A stretch of 64,000 bases of DNA, from assembly GCF_012489685.1 (NCBI RefSeq), contig NC_080042.1, forward strand, positions 5,644,501 to 5,708,500, read 5' to 3'. The DNA is from Lotus japonicus (taxonomy: Eukaryota; Streptophyta; Magnoliopsida; Fabales; Fabaceae). Under the pieces are notes generated by a model. The model was not told the DNA's origin, did not search any database, and worked only from the letters and a program-made list of their open reading frames with translations. Below, piece after piece: positions 42,967-54,817 of the stretch; positions within the stretch are counted from its first letter, which is position 1, and the number at the start of each line of letters is the position of its first letter. The position numbers and the translations under genes are program-made.

Positions 42967-45900
42967 GCAGCTACCTTGTCCTCAAGGTTAAAATGTGGAA
43001 ATTGACTCTTAATGGTCACCACATCCTCCCAAGTTGCTTCCTCTACAGTTTTGCCTTGCCACTGAACCAGTAGTTAAGGTATGTATATCCCCTGATCAAC
43101 AATCACGCGAGTAGCCAACAGATCTTGAGGTTGTACAGTGTCAACATGTTCCCCCTCCAGATTGTCAGGTAGCTCAACCTGCTCATCATAGTCCCCAATT
43201 GCTCTCTTGAGCAAGGACACATGAAACACGGGGTGAACACGCGAAGACTCAGGTAATTTCAAACGATAAGCGACTGCACCCACCCTAGCCAAGATGGGAT
43301 AGGGTCCATAGTAGCGAGCTGCCAGTTTTGGGTGCACGTGGGTTACTACAGAATGTTGGCGCTGAGCTCGCAGCTTAACAAAAACCCACTCACCGATTGC
43401 AAAGGACTTCTCCACGCGCTTAGCATTCGCTTGAGCTCGCATTCTATCTTGTGCCCGCGACAATTGGCTCCTCAATTGCCTAAGTGCTTCATCCCTATCC
43501 ATCAATTCCCTTTGTACCGCTTCCACGCGAGTCTCTCCAAGGCCCCAACGAGTAAGTACTGGAGGTTTCCGGCCATAAACCACCTCAAAAGGGGTCTGAT
43601 TAGACGCGGAATGAAAGGTTGTATTGAACCAAAACTCCGCCCAATGCAACCAACTTGCCCAGTTCTTTGGTTGATCAGCAGAGAAACAACGGAGGTAAGT
43701 TTCAAGGAATCTATTTACCACCTCTGTTTGACCATCGGACTCAGGATGGTAAGCAGAACTCATCTTGAGTTGGGTTCCTTGTAAGCGAAAAATCTCCTTC
43801 TAGAAGTGGCTCATAAAGATGGGGTCTCGATCACTTACAATGGATGAAGGGATTCCGTGCAAATGAATGATCTCTCTGGCGAAGAGTTCAGCAATACTAC
43901 GAGTTGTGTAAGGATGTTTCAGAGACATGAAGTGGCAATACTTAGATAAGAGATCCACTACAACTAAGATGGCTTCGAAGCCCTTAGATTTGGGGAGCCC
44001 GGTGATGAAGTCAAGAGAGATATCCTCCCACACCCTCTTTGGAATTGGCAGCAGTTGTAGTAGGCCAGCGGGAGAAGAGGCTAAATATTTGTGACGTTGG
44101 CAGGTATCACAACGACGCACAAACTCTTGAATCGGCTCCTTCATCCCAATCCAATACAAATTCTCTGCCACACGTCGATAAGTGCGCAGAAACCCAGAAC
44201 GCCCTCCTTGCGGCGTAGTATGATATTCTTGTAACATGCAGGGAATCAGAGATGAAGTCTGAGAAAGTACCAACCGTGAGTTGTAGAAAAGGATTCCCTG
44301 TCGGATGCTGAAACCAGGATGTGAAGAGGGGTCGTTGATGACAGCTGCTATGATCGATTGGAGCTTAGTGTCTCCACGAATTTCCTCTGCGACTAGGAGT
44401 TTCTCATCCCACACTGGATAGGAAGCCAGAGTTCTCAATTCCCCGCCTTCATTGATACGTGATAGGGCATCAACCCCTTTGTTTAGCTTCCCTGGTTTGT
44501 AAACAATATCAAAGTTGTACCCCAGAAGTTTGGCGGACCAATTTTGTTGACCTCCCGTGACAATTTTTTGATGGAGCAATTCCTTAAAGCTCTTTTGATC
44601 TGTAGAAACTAAGAACTTCTGTCCCAATAGATAAGGTCGCCAGTGTTGAATGGCAAGTGCGACTGCCATCAATTCTTTTTCATACGCTGATTTTGCCAGA
44701 TTTCGCACCCCAAGAGCCTTACTATAGTAAGCTATCAGATTCTTGCCTTGCATAAGGATAGCTCCAATTCCACTGCCTGATGCGTCGCACTCCACTAAGA
44801 ATTCCTTGTCAAAGTTTGGAAGAGCCCCGTGTTCAGCTTCTCCTTAAGTGTGTCAAATGCTTGTTCTGCTTCAAGTCCCCACTGGAAGGCATCTTTTTTG
44901 GTTAAATCTGTTAAAGGTCTTGCTAATTTGCCATAGTCGCGGATAAACTTTCTGTAATACCCGGTGAGGCCCAGGAATCCCCGTACTCCTTTCACATTGG
45001 TAGGAGTTGGCCATTGCATCACACTGACTACCCTGTTGGGATCGACTGCCACTCCACTTTTAGAGATCAAATGGCCCAAGTACTCAACCGTTTGCTTCGC
45101 AAAGCTGCACTTCTTTTTGTTTGCTGTCAACCCTTGTGTGTGAAGCACTTGCATAACCGTTTCTAACTGAATCAGGTGAGAGTCCCAATCGGAGTTTTAC
45201 ACTAATATGTCATCAAAGAAAATGAGAACTCCTCTTCGCAACAAGGGACGGAAAATGTCATTCATCAGACTCTGAAATGTTGAAGGAGCGTTCATGAGCC
45301 CAAAAGGCATAACCATGAATTCATAATGACCTTCGTGGGTGCGGAAAGCGGTTTTGTGGACGTCTTCATCTTGTACCTGTACTTGATGATAACCGGATTT
45401 CAGGTCCAGTTTTAAAAATAATTGGGCATCGTGTAATTCATCAAGGAGTTCTTCTATGACTGGTATAAGGAACTTGTCCGGAACCGTTACCTTGTTAAGG
45501 GCTCGATAGTCAACGCACATCCGCCATGTTTGATCCTTCTTCTTTACTAGAATCACCGGACTTGAAAACGCACAGGTACTTTGGCGTATGATCCCATCCG
45601 CTAGCATTTGCTTGACCTGTTTTTCGATCTCATTTTTGTGGTGATGTGGGTAGCGGTATGGCCTTACATTAACCGGACCTTGACCCTCTTTGATGTTGAT
45701 GCAGTGCTCCCTGCCTCTGCTTGGTGGCAATCCTACCTTTGCCATGAAAACATCTTGGTACTTCTCAAGTAGCCTAGTTAAACCTGCTTGTTGGTCAGAA
45801 GTGAGGCTGTCCTCTTCACGCTTGTCATTCTTCAACGGATCCAAGAGGCAGAGGACCCCGGTTTCTCCTCCCTTATCCCGCCGGAGAATCTGCTACAATG

Positions 45901-47563
45901 CTACCATGGATTCTCTGCTTGCGCTCAAACCTTGCAACTTGATCCACCGACCTCCATCCCAGAAACTCATGGAATGTGATTGCCAATTAGCAATAGTGTC
46001 CCCTAATGTTTTCAGCCATTCGATCCCCAAAACCATGTCAGGACCTCCTAGCTCAAACAAATGAGGGGTGCAAGTGAGGGAGTAATTCCCGATTTCCAGC
46101 TCGATGCTCCTACAGCGACCTCTGGCGTGGGTTTGAAACCCATCCCCCAATTTAATGGTCATACGTGGTGTATCTTCAACCTCTCAATTCATGCGTTGCA
46201 CAAGTTTGAGGTCGATGAAGTTGTGGGTTGCCCCACTGTCAACCAGAACTAGCACCGGCACTCCACGAATGGTGCCATGTAACTTCATTGTTTGCTGCTC
46301 CTGAGAAGTGTTTGCCACATTATAGAAATTCATCATACTCATCTCACCTTGGTCTCCTTCATCTTGTTCCTCAACTTCCATGGCTAAGACATTTCCGTTC
46401 TCGTTTTCCTCATCTCCTTCTTCTACAGTGAGGACCCTCAATTGTTTGTCTGGGCATTGATGTAAGGGGTGGTAAGGCCCTCCAAATTTAAATCACTGCC
46501 CTTTCTGCCGTCGCTCAAGTAGTTGTGGGTAGGTTAGGTGGGAAAACCCTCTTTCACGAGGCCCAACCCGTCTTTCTGGTTGGTTTTTTGCTTCCACCTT
46601 TGGGCCATTAGAAACGGCCTTATTAGTGGGCCCTGGGTCTTTAGCATCTTTGACCCAGACCCAATCTGCTCCACCCGGGCGTCTCGCTCCACCCGACCCG
46701 GCCTTGAAACCCGAATTCCCAAACCGGTTACTTCTTGAATAGCCCGACCCGCTATCACCCTTCACCTCCTTCTCGACGGCCCTAGTCACCGCCAACAACT
46801 TTGCTCGACTCACTCCACCCATCGCTGCCAGGCTGCGAACCTTCCCTCGTAGCTCCTCCTTCAAGCCATGGAGGAAATATCCCTAAAATTGCTTATCAGG
46901 TAGTTTAGGGATCTGAGCGGTGAGATATTCGAATCCGATGATGTATTCTTCCACCGTTCCCCTCTGTCGCAGCTCGGTGAGTTGCTCATACACGTCGCCA
47001 ACACCGTGGCCACCGTATCGCTCCAGTAACGCCTCTCGGAACCGCTCCCATGTCACAGATTCCTCTGCTTCCAGAAGAGCATTGAAGAAATGGATTGTTG
47101 GTCCATCCATGCTCAACTGTGCTAAGCTCACCTTGACCTCTGGAGATGTTTCCTGGACTCGAAAGTATATCTCAGCTCGAGATATCCAACCCGCGGGGTC
47201 CTTGCCGTAAAAAATCGGGAGCTCTACTTTCTTCACCGATTGACGGAACTCCGTCAGCGCCTCACTGTGCAGCTGGTGAGCTCGCCGCTCCACTCCTGAG
47301 ATCTGGTTCAGATTTGTCACCTGCTCCACTGATCCCGTTCGTACGCTAGAGCTACCTCCGGTGTCGGGATTGACACTCGTCTCTTCAACGTGGACTGATT
47401 TCCCCATTGATCGTTCCATCAAAGCTACCAACGACGTTGGTAGATCCTTGACTGCGGTGGTGACTGCTGCTAGAGATGATCGCACCTCTGCAAGCTCCGA
47501 CTCCAGCGCATCGATTTTTGCTTCTATGTGGTTCGTCGACTATTTGGATTTTCTGGGTGGCAT
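42967..47563 (-). pseudogene. Ty3 chromovirus gag-pol, multiple stops
   Basis: The frame starts at ATG 47563 (MPPRKSK, then TAG). Gag covers 47540-46500. Its zinc knuckle near 46490 is destroyed: the first Cys position is TGA and the second reads Phe. Protease (VLVDSGATHNFID) is near 46240. RT (45844-45197) keeps F-F-D-D and ends at TAA. A frameshift near 44800 precedes RNase H (ECDASGSGIGAIL), which is followed by integrase: the HHCC zinc region with RRCDTCQRHKY near 44130, then the catalytic core, which has TAG near 43800. The chromodomain-like tail (LLVQWQGKTVEEATWED, with LEDKV) follows another stop near 43072. At least eight disruptions make the copy dead. Stops at 47540 and 46880 are TAG where Gln would be expected. 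Confidence 0.9.
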
Positions 47564-47603
47564 CCACTGGCTCCGTTTCCGGATCCGGCAGGTCGGACCA
47601 AAT

Positions 47604-47986
47604 TGTTAGGTACCAAGCTAACAATGTATGCAGAAAAGGTAATTGGCTTAAATAGAAATAACTATGATTGCTTATTTATGTCAATAGAAAGTTTACAGAG
47701 AAGGAATGGATCCTAGATTCTGCCCAGAGCAAGGCTCCTATAGGAAGCTAGAGCTTCCTACTCATCATTACAGCTATGAATAATCCAAGATACCTCTCTA
47801 CCTCTCATTCACTCTCCTTATATTATGTGGTTAGTACAATCAACCCCTCTCTCTATTCTGTTAAGCAGTTACATAGTATTCCCTTTCCTAACCCTTCTAG
47901 AATATACCCTCCATATCTTTAGGCCCGCTCCCTTGTAATGTATCAAGTGCTCCTGTGCGCTTGACACCTGGTCAGTGTGCCTAACA
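47604..47986 (-). repeat. 5' LTR of the chromovirus
   Basis: 383 bp with TGTTAGG...CCTAACA ends. On the minus strand it is followed by TGGTCCGACCTGCC two to three bases inside, which would be the primer site. It does not look like the common tRNA-Met form. Confidence 0.93.
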
Positions 47987-47991
47987 CAATC

Positions 47992-48774
47992 AATTGAATT
48001 ATACACACCCCAAGAAATTAAGCTGAGAATCACGTTTGGTGATCCACTTGAACCCTTGAATACAAGAAACAATGACCCTAAGTGTTGAGGAAGCTACATA
48101 TTCCCCCAAGAATTATTTCTCACTAACATCTAAATGACTCCACTAGTCATTATTTGCCCCACTAGTAATAAAACAGCCACTAACATAGAAATCTTAGCTT
48201 GGATATACAAGTTGTCTAAAGGTTGGATACTATTTGCAAAAGAAAGTAAACTTGTAGGTGGAGAAGTTTGTGTGTTTGAACTTATATACTCAAAGTTTAG
48301 GAGTATTATACTTATACCTTAGTATTATACTTATATCTGCCTAAATGAGCGAAGTTTGCATCGTTAAAATGCAGGGTGGGTGTGTTAATTGAGTTGTTAT
48401 AGAAATGGCGTTTAAGTCTTTGGCTTATAAGTGGAAGAGGTTTGAGCTTTCTTTTGTCAAATTAAGTGGGGGAACGAATGAGGAATCTATTGACAAGTGC
48501 AAGGGTTGGTACTTCCTTTCAACAAATGGGTTCTGCTCAGGACTTTGTAAACAAGAAACATAATGAATCATTCTTTGTTTTGCATAAAGTCAGATAAAAA
48601 CAACTCCTTGGAATTATCATATTAAAACTGTATAATGGCTTTGCCAAATTGAGACTCAATGAGTTTGAAAACATTGACTCAATGAGTATTTTTTCAGGTA
48701 CTATTTCCTGTGATTGTATTGGATATTCATCTTTATGATCACAAGGTGGTGCTTGGGCAGTTCTTCTCTGATTA
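47992..48774. other. Host DNA around a REM scrap
   Basis: Apart from the REM exon piece at 48208-48285, no other B3 exon is recognisable here. The rest is AT-rich intergenic sequence. Confidence 0.4.
48208..48285 (+). pseudogene. Last-exon fragment of a third REM/B3 gene
   Basis: 78 bases match the last exon of the intact REM gene (35157-35234) with four differences. The frame reads KLSKGWILFAKESKL and then GGEVCVFELI, the C-terminal half of a B3 domain. Sequence before and after does not align with the paralogue, so only a scrap remains. It shows that the REM array extended at least this far. Confidence 0.85.
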
Positions 48775-49440
48775 CGTTAGGACGTGACAGGGAAGCCAGG
48801 AGGTCCAGGGACATAGCTGACCGATGCATTCCCCATCCAGCACTTAACCAACGAAAGAGAGGGGAACGCTTCCCTTCCTGAAACGGCTTAAGAGCGCATC
48901 GCCTTAGTCGGCGAGAAGAAAGATAGAAAAGAAAGAAGGTATGCGTTAGTGAGGAGAGAACTATAGGCTTTAGCCCAAAGACAGAGTCAGGGATTTCTTA
49001 ACAATCTAGTCCCTCCTGAAATAAGACAACACAGGGGGTGGAGTGAGCCTAGAGTAGAATAAGACTCCCTCTTATACTCTCAACTCATACTAGGGCAGGC
49101 AGGGAAAGATTGAGACTACCGATACCGAGCCGGGGTTGATGAAAGCAAGTTGACCGACCCCCTAAGTAGTTCTTCTATCAATCATGTACGTAGGTAGGGT
49201 CCTCCATTCTGATTGGTATATCATGAAAAAAGAAAGCCATTTGCACCAGGCTCTTAAGTGGTACCTTCCCTCTCCGAAACCATTTTTACCATTTCCTCTC
49301 AGACCATGATCGGAGTGCTGATTGCTATTGGCTTCGGCTGGATGTGCATTTTGGTGCATTCTTCTTTCTTTCCTTGGTCTTTCGGCAGAATGGATGACTT
49401 ACAACTGAAAGTAAGTTCTTCGGATCGATATATCGTACGG
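48775..49440. other. Organelle-like insert, probably mitochondrial (NUMT)
   Basis: Base composition and style change abruptly to purine-rich, near-50% GC sequence with motifs such as GAGAGAGGGGAACGCTTCCC-like and GACCGACCCCCTAAG, which look like plant mitochondrial spacer. A short plus-strand frame near 49258 has a hydrophobic stretch (TMIGVLIAIGFGWMCILV). No named mitochondrial gene is recognised. Origin is inferred from style only; it could also be a different foreign insert. Confidence 0.45.
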
Positions 49441-49461
49441 CGTAATGGAGATCTTGGTCTA

Positions 49462-49963
49462 GGTCCGGTGGATCATCCTAGGCAAACACTGCAAGCTGCC
49501 ACACTTTTCAATTGATAGTTCATAAAAAGAAAACTTTTCAACCAAAGATAATAAGCCTCCTCCTTCTATAATATGAACTACTTCAATTGATGTATTCCAC
49601 TGAAGATCAGATGGTACTGCCTTTAATTGTTTACACTGTGAGATATGAACCTCTGACAATGAAGGTAGACAATTGGGCAAGTTTCCTCTTAACTTAGAGC
49701 ACTTGCTTAAACACAAACGCTTAAGACAAGGAAGAGGAAAGTTGCTACCTACATCTTGAAATGGCAGCCACTCCTCCCACTCGGACATGTCTTCAAATTC
49801 GAGACTCTCCAAAACTAGAAATGGTCGACATGAAGAGGAGCTTGCATTGCTGCAGTAGAACTCAGGACCAACTGTCTTCACCATTTTCATCCTTTTGATA
49901 ACAAGCTCCTTGAGGGAAGGTAGTTGTCCAAATGATGGGTGTGAGAGACAAAAATTGCAATCA
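49462..49963 (-). pseudogene. NBS-LRR resistance-gene fragment (LRR part)
   Basis: On the minus strand the reading runs from HPSFGQLPSLKELVIKRM through FLVLESLEFEDMSEWEEWLP, then LKRLCLSKCSKLRGNLP and LSEVHISQCKQL. This is the imperfect leucine-rich repeat style of CC-NBS-LRR (RPP13-like) plant immune receptors. No NB-ARC domain (P-loop, GLPL, MHD) is present on either side. It is an LRR fragment of about 165 codons and cannot act alone. Its lower-coordinate end merges with the organelle-like insert. Confidence 0.85.
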
Positions 49964-51230
49964 CTGATGCCAAGGACTATGATATTTTATTAGGACTTGT
50001 GATCCAGTGCAAGGCCCATTAGCACAACAAGGGCCAGCTGGGCCTAAGGTGTCGAAAGTCTATTCTAGAAAGGGTAGGAAGATCAATCAGGATTAAGGAC
50101 CCGACAATTTAGTTGGTTGTAACCGTCTAGATATTAAGGACCCAAAGTTATAAAATTAAAATAAATGCTTATTTATTAGTAAGGACTAAAATTTGAAATT
50201 AAACAAAATCTAATTCTTCTATTATTCCAATTTGAATTTCAATTATGAATTTAAATATAAAATTCGATTTCATATTATGTCCAAGTGGTGACTAATTTTA
50301 AATATGTAATATTTTGAAATAAATTAATTTTTTTTTTCAAATATATTTATCATTTTTTAATAGTTTTTGTGAGATTATTAACAGTTAATAGATTAAGAAA
50401 AAAATACGAAATAAGAAAATAATAGCTAATTAATAGCTTGCTCTTAAAAGGGAATAACAATTATGCTTCCTAAAAATTAATTTTTTTACAAAAAAAGGGA
50501 ATAACAAGTATTATATCATTCATGTTTATAAAAGTAGTGTTGGCACAATTTTTTTAATTGAAAACTCAAAATTTTAAATTAATTTCATCTTTCAAGTAAT
50601 GCGGAAATTTTTTAAAAATTATATATTTTAGTTTGAGTTTATAGTTTGTTTTATAAGAAAATGTCTTTTAGTAATGTTAGTAAATTAGTCTCTCTCATGG
50701 TTCGAATCATGGACCATTAACTCTTCATATCACCCAACCCTTATGTCTCATGGCTCTTACCACTTGAGCTAACCATCGGGGACAATTTGAATTTATAGTA
50801 TAACACAACATGATGAAAAAATAAATATAATTAATTTTTTTATAAAAGTGAATTGTTCATAAGTTATGAAAATAGATTGGTCAATCCCACGTATCGCCTC
50901 CATCTTCATTCAATTACCACCCAGAACTCACCAAATCTCAAATTTTTTTTTTTTCGAGAACAAGTAATTGTATTGATATATAAAGGAGCCATGAGAACAA
51001 TCCTCTCATGTAGATCAAAAGGAAAAAAAAATAATAAAAATAAAAAAAATAATAAAAATAAAAAATAAAAAAAATAATTAGTTAAAAAAACGGATATTTA
51101 TAACCTATAAATTGAAAAATTGCTATTTAAAACCTATTAATAACCTGATTCTAATTTGTTGAATTAATATCCATGCCTTAACTTTCAAAAAACATATTCA
51201 TGCCTTAAATGGATTTTTTATCTTGTTGAA
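49964..51230. other. AT-rich intergenic DNA with a tRNA-like SINE relic
   Basis: No gene is seen. It contains poly-A/T-rich stretches, an (AATAAAA)n-type simple repeat at about 51025-51080 and the SINE-like piece at 50689-50783. Confidence 0.4.
50689..50783 (-). repeat. tRNA-derived SINE-like relic
   Basis: On the minus strand there is an A-box-like TTAGCTCAAGTGGTAAGAG (about 50758-50776) and a B-box-like GATTCGAACC (about 50699-50708). Their order and spacing suit a pol III promoter of a tRNA-related SINE. The body does not fold as an intact tRNA, and no clear tail or target duplication is resolved. Confidence 0.45.
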
Positions 51231-54200
51231 TCTATATACTATAGAAAAGAAGAACTTTGTGAGACCCACTTAGATGAGTTGGCACTCCCAGGTTCACTCT
51301 TATCCACCCTCCCTCATTAGCTGACAAGTGTCAAGCTCTAAATCATTCTGACAAATTTATGGTGAGACAATTTCTCCTTAATTTTGGTTTTGTGGCCCAT
51401 CATTGACAATCTATTGAATAATCATAAAAAATCTCATTAATTGTTGATTAATTTTTTTTAACTGTCCATTTATGCTGAATCAAAAGTCATCACCATCATT
51501 AACTACTTATGGAATAGTCATTCAAAATATTATTAATTGTTGTTTAATTTTTTTTAAACTCTCCATTAATGCTGTAACAAAAGTCATCACCCATCATTGA
51601 CTACCTATGGAATAATCATTCAAAATCACATTAATAGATGTTTAATATTCTTATTCATACATAAGGCTTAAAAACGAAAACTTTCTCACTTTTGTTATAC
51701 GTATTTTGCTTTTTTTTATGTGATTAAAACTGATTTTGCTAACCTTTCAAAAAGTGCGTTTTTGAAACCAAGATTCAAATTTTAAAATTTTGACAACCTA
51801 TAAATTCAAATTTTGAATATTCTTTTTGGAACAATATTCTCCTTCCTTTTTTCACATGCAAACAACATAAACCCTAATTGTTTTCATCTATATAAACTCT
51901 CTTATGTAATTCTTCTCCTCTATCATTCCATTATTTAACCATAATCTAAGAGCTTTGAAATAACTATTATTGTGATGACTGGGAAATTGAGAAGCAAATG
52001 TTGAAAAAGCAAAAAAAGTTCAGGTATTGCTTCTGATTCAACCAGTTTCTTGCCATATCATAAGGGTATAGTTACATTTCTATGAACATTATGAAATGAT
52101 CTGCAGCGTGTGTGATTTATTGAAATGATTTTGATTGGAGTGATGCTTTTTTACTTTTCCTTCTGTAATTTCATAGGCCTCATCACCGTGGGACTTTTAT
52201 TGCGAATTGGAATTGGGGATGGTGAGCTTATATGGAAGATTCTTCAAGAGTGAATACAACATGTGAGGTTTTTGCCCTCTTCCTACTTTCTGTTAGATTT
52301 TGGTGAAATTTTTTGTTTGTTTTTCCAGAGTGGCTTGGTTGAGTTTTGTTCTACAATTAAAAACCAAAGAAGAGATACGAGGAAGGAGAGGTAAGCCTTA
52401 TGAATTTTTTGATTCACATTTATTTTGAGCAAAGTATATTGAAACATATAACTCAGGAAAGCATATACATCTTTATATTTTAGGCATGAATCTTCATCTA
52501 CTGACCTTGCTGCTTGATTTAATGTTTAGCATGTTACAATTTGGTTATACTCTTTTTCTTTTGGTGTTCACAGATTTTGGTTGATGATGACAGTGTTGAA
52601 CAGTTGCGGCTTACATAATTAGTATTAAGTGATGTAAGTTAAAATAAAATTAAATACTATTATATATGCACATGCTATCACTATAGATAATTATGTATTG
52701 TGAATTTCAATTTTTACTCTTATTTCAGGATAGTTCAGATCCGTTCATGACAACTACTTCTAGATTAAAGGCTGATGCGTCTTCTTCCAACTTAGCAAAG
52801 ATTGTCGTTTTATGTTGTAATTTATTTATTTATTTGTGCACTTTGAGTTATTTACTGTTTTGCGTTTAGATTATGGTGTGAATATTATATTTTTTAGGTC
52901 ATATAGAATTTTTTAGGTCATAATATTATATTTAAGTTAATGGAGTTCTTTTTTTATAAAATGTAAACAAAAATTGAGATTTGAGTTTGAAATTTTAATT
53001 GAGTACTAAATAATAGTAATTGGAGCCTAATTTTCAGTCAGATTTTAAAACACTTGATACTTTTTTTTAACAAAATAAGCAAATCAATAATAAATATAAT
53101 GGGTAGATATTAACTTTCTTATGCAAAATCAGATTTAGTTTGTGATCAATATAAATAAGAGAAATCCGTTTATTTAATGAAAAGGAAATGAATAATCAAT
53201 TTTAAAAATAATCATTTTGATTGGGATACATTTAATTTCAAGGTAAAATAAATTAAAAAATGTCAATTCTGTTTTAGTGAATAAATTTGATTTCTCCTTT
53301 AATAATAATTAATGGAGTTACTTTAACTTTTTTATGTAATAAATACAAAATTTAGAATAATTCCATAGATTATGGTGTGGATATTCAATTTAATATTGAA
53401 ATTTGAGTTTGAAATTTGAAATTGAAAATTGGTTGTGAATAATAGTACTTGCGTCAAAATTTATGGTGTGATATTAAAAAAAATGTAAACGCTTAATCCT
53501 TTAGTTTTAATGAAAAAAGAAAATAAATATTGAATTTAATGAGTGCAGTACATAATCAACTTTCTTAAGCAAAATCAGATTTAGTTAGTTATGAGTATAA
53601 ATAAGGCAAATCCGTTTTTTAAGTAAAAAGGAAATGAATAATCAATTTAGAAAAAAAAACATTCTAATTGGGCAACATGAAATTTCAGAGTGGAATGATG
53701 AAAAAAAGAGTCAGTTCCGTTTTAATGAGTAGATTCTGATTTTTCCTTTCATAATAAAATCTATGGAATGATCTCATAGATTAAGGAGTGAATATTTAAT
53801 TTTATTTAATTAATTTATTATTTTTAAAATTGTAAAAAATAATTTTGCGATTTGAGTTTGAAATTTAAAATGGGTACTAAATAAAAGTAATTTGATCCAA
53901 TTTTTCACTCGGATTTTAAATTATTTTGCTCAGACACACATAATACGCTTTTCTTTCCACCCTAAATCATTTGTAAATTCATTCATAATAATTAATTAGG
54001 TTTCTTTTAATTTTTTAAGAAATAAATATAATTTATAGAATGATCTCATTGATTAATGAGTTAATATTCAATTTAAGTTAATGAATTTCCTTTTTTAAAA
54101 ATTGTAAAAAAAAATTGAGATTTGAGTTTGAAATTTAAAATGAGTACTAAATAATAGTAATTGAGGCCAAATTTTCAGTTAAATTTTAAAACATTTTTCT

Positions 54201-54817
54201 TAAATGAGTATTATATACTTATGATTAGATTACATGGTAAAAAAGTTCGACGGGGAAAAACATTCTACACAAGAAATAGTTCATGTTAAAACTAATAATT
54301 TTTGCTAACTCTTCATTCCCATCCTTCCCTTATGGCTCCTAGCTTTTATTGGGAACAATTTTTAATCTAATTTAAGTATATTTTTTATAATTTTAAAAAT
54401 ATTTAGGGTTAAATGTATATAAAGTTTTTGTCAAATTTTGCAAGTTGTGTAATACTCATTGTGATTTTGTTTGGTTGAATGCTCATTTTTCAATTTTTCA
54501 TATCTTAATTCAAGGCTTAATAGCTTTTTTGGTCCCTCACTTATCACAGTTTTGCACTTTTGGTTCCCAATAAAAAAATTAGCACTTTTGGTCCTCCACA
54601 TTGCTTATTTGTTTGCAAAAATGATCCTTATTTAGACGAAAACTGCAAAAGTGTGTAAATATGAGGGACTAATTTTGCTAAATTTTTTCCTAAAGGGACC
54701 AAAAGTGAAAAATTGTGATAAGTGAGGGACCAAAAGAGCTATTAAGCCTAATTCATTAATCATGCTTAAATAATGAGATCAATATTCGCCGTGCAACGCA
54801 CGGGGTAAAAACGCTAG
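51231..54817 (+). mobile_element. Non-autonomous Helitron 2 (3.6 kb)
   Basis: It begins TCTATATACTATAGAAAAG after an A and ends with a perfect 6-bp hairpin (CCGTGC-AAC-GCACGG, 54789-54803), a short spacer and CTAG followed by T. The 5' end is similar to that of Helitron 1. No Rep/helicase is encoded. The interior is AT-rich; between 51850 and 52800 it has leader and exon-like stretches with splice-like borders but no recognised protein. A MULE-like MITE is nested near its 3' end. Confidence 0.82.
54514..54748. mobile_element. MITE with long inverted repeats nested in Helitron 2
   Basis: The 235-bp unit is bounded by GGCTTAATAGCTTTTTTGG and the complement of GGCTTAATAGCTCTTTTGG. Both arms contain GGTCCCTCACTTATCAC. 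Flanks share TAATTCA on both sides. The long inverted arms suggest a Mutator-like MITE. Confidence 0.75.

Larger units (their letters stand above)
42565..47986 (-). mobile_element. Ty3/gypsy chromovirus (5.4 kb), inactivated
   Basis: LTRs at 42565-42951 and 47604-47986 flank a minus-strand gag-pol with protease, RT, RNase H, integrase and a chromodomain-like tail. The target duplication CAATC is perfect (42560-42564, 47987-47991). LTRs differ by six substitutions and one 4-bp indel. The order protease-RT-RNase H-integrase, with integrase last, marks Ty3. The coding frame has many stops and one frameshift. Confidence 0.95.

Noticed and set aside
49258..49515. An 85-aa membrane protein gene in the organelle-like insert
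   Set aside because: One hydrophobic stretch without a recognised family, and the frame runs on into the antisense of the LRR fragment.
50689..50783. A functional tRNA gene on the minus strand
   Set aside because: A- and B-box-like motifs are present, but the spacing is too long and no cloverleaf can be formed, so it is listed as a SINE relic.
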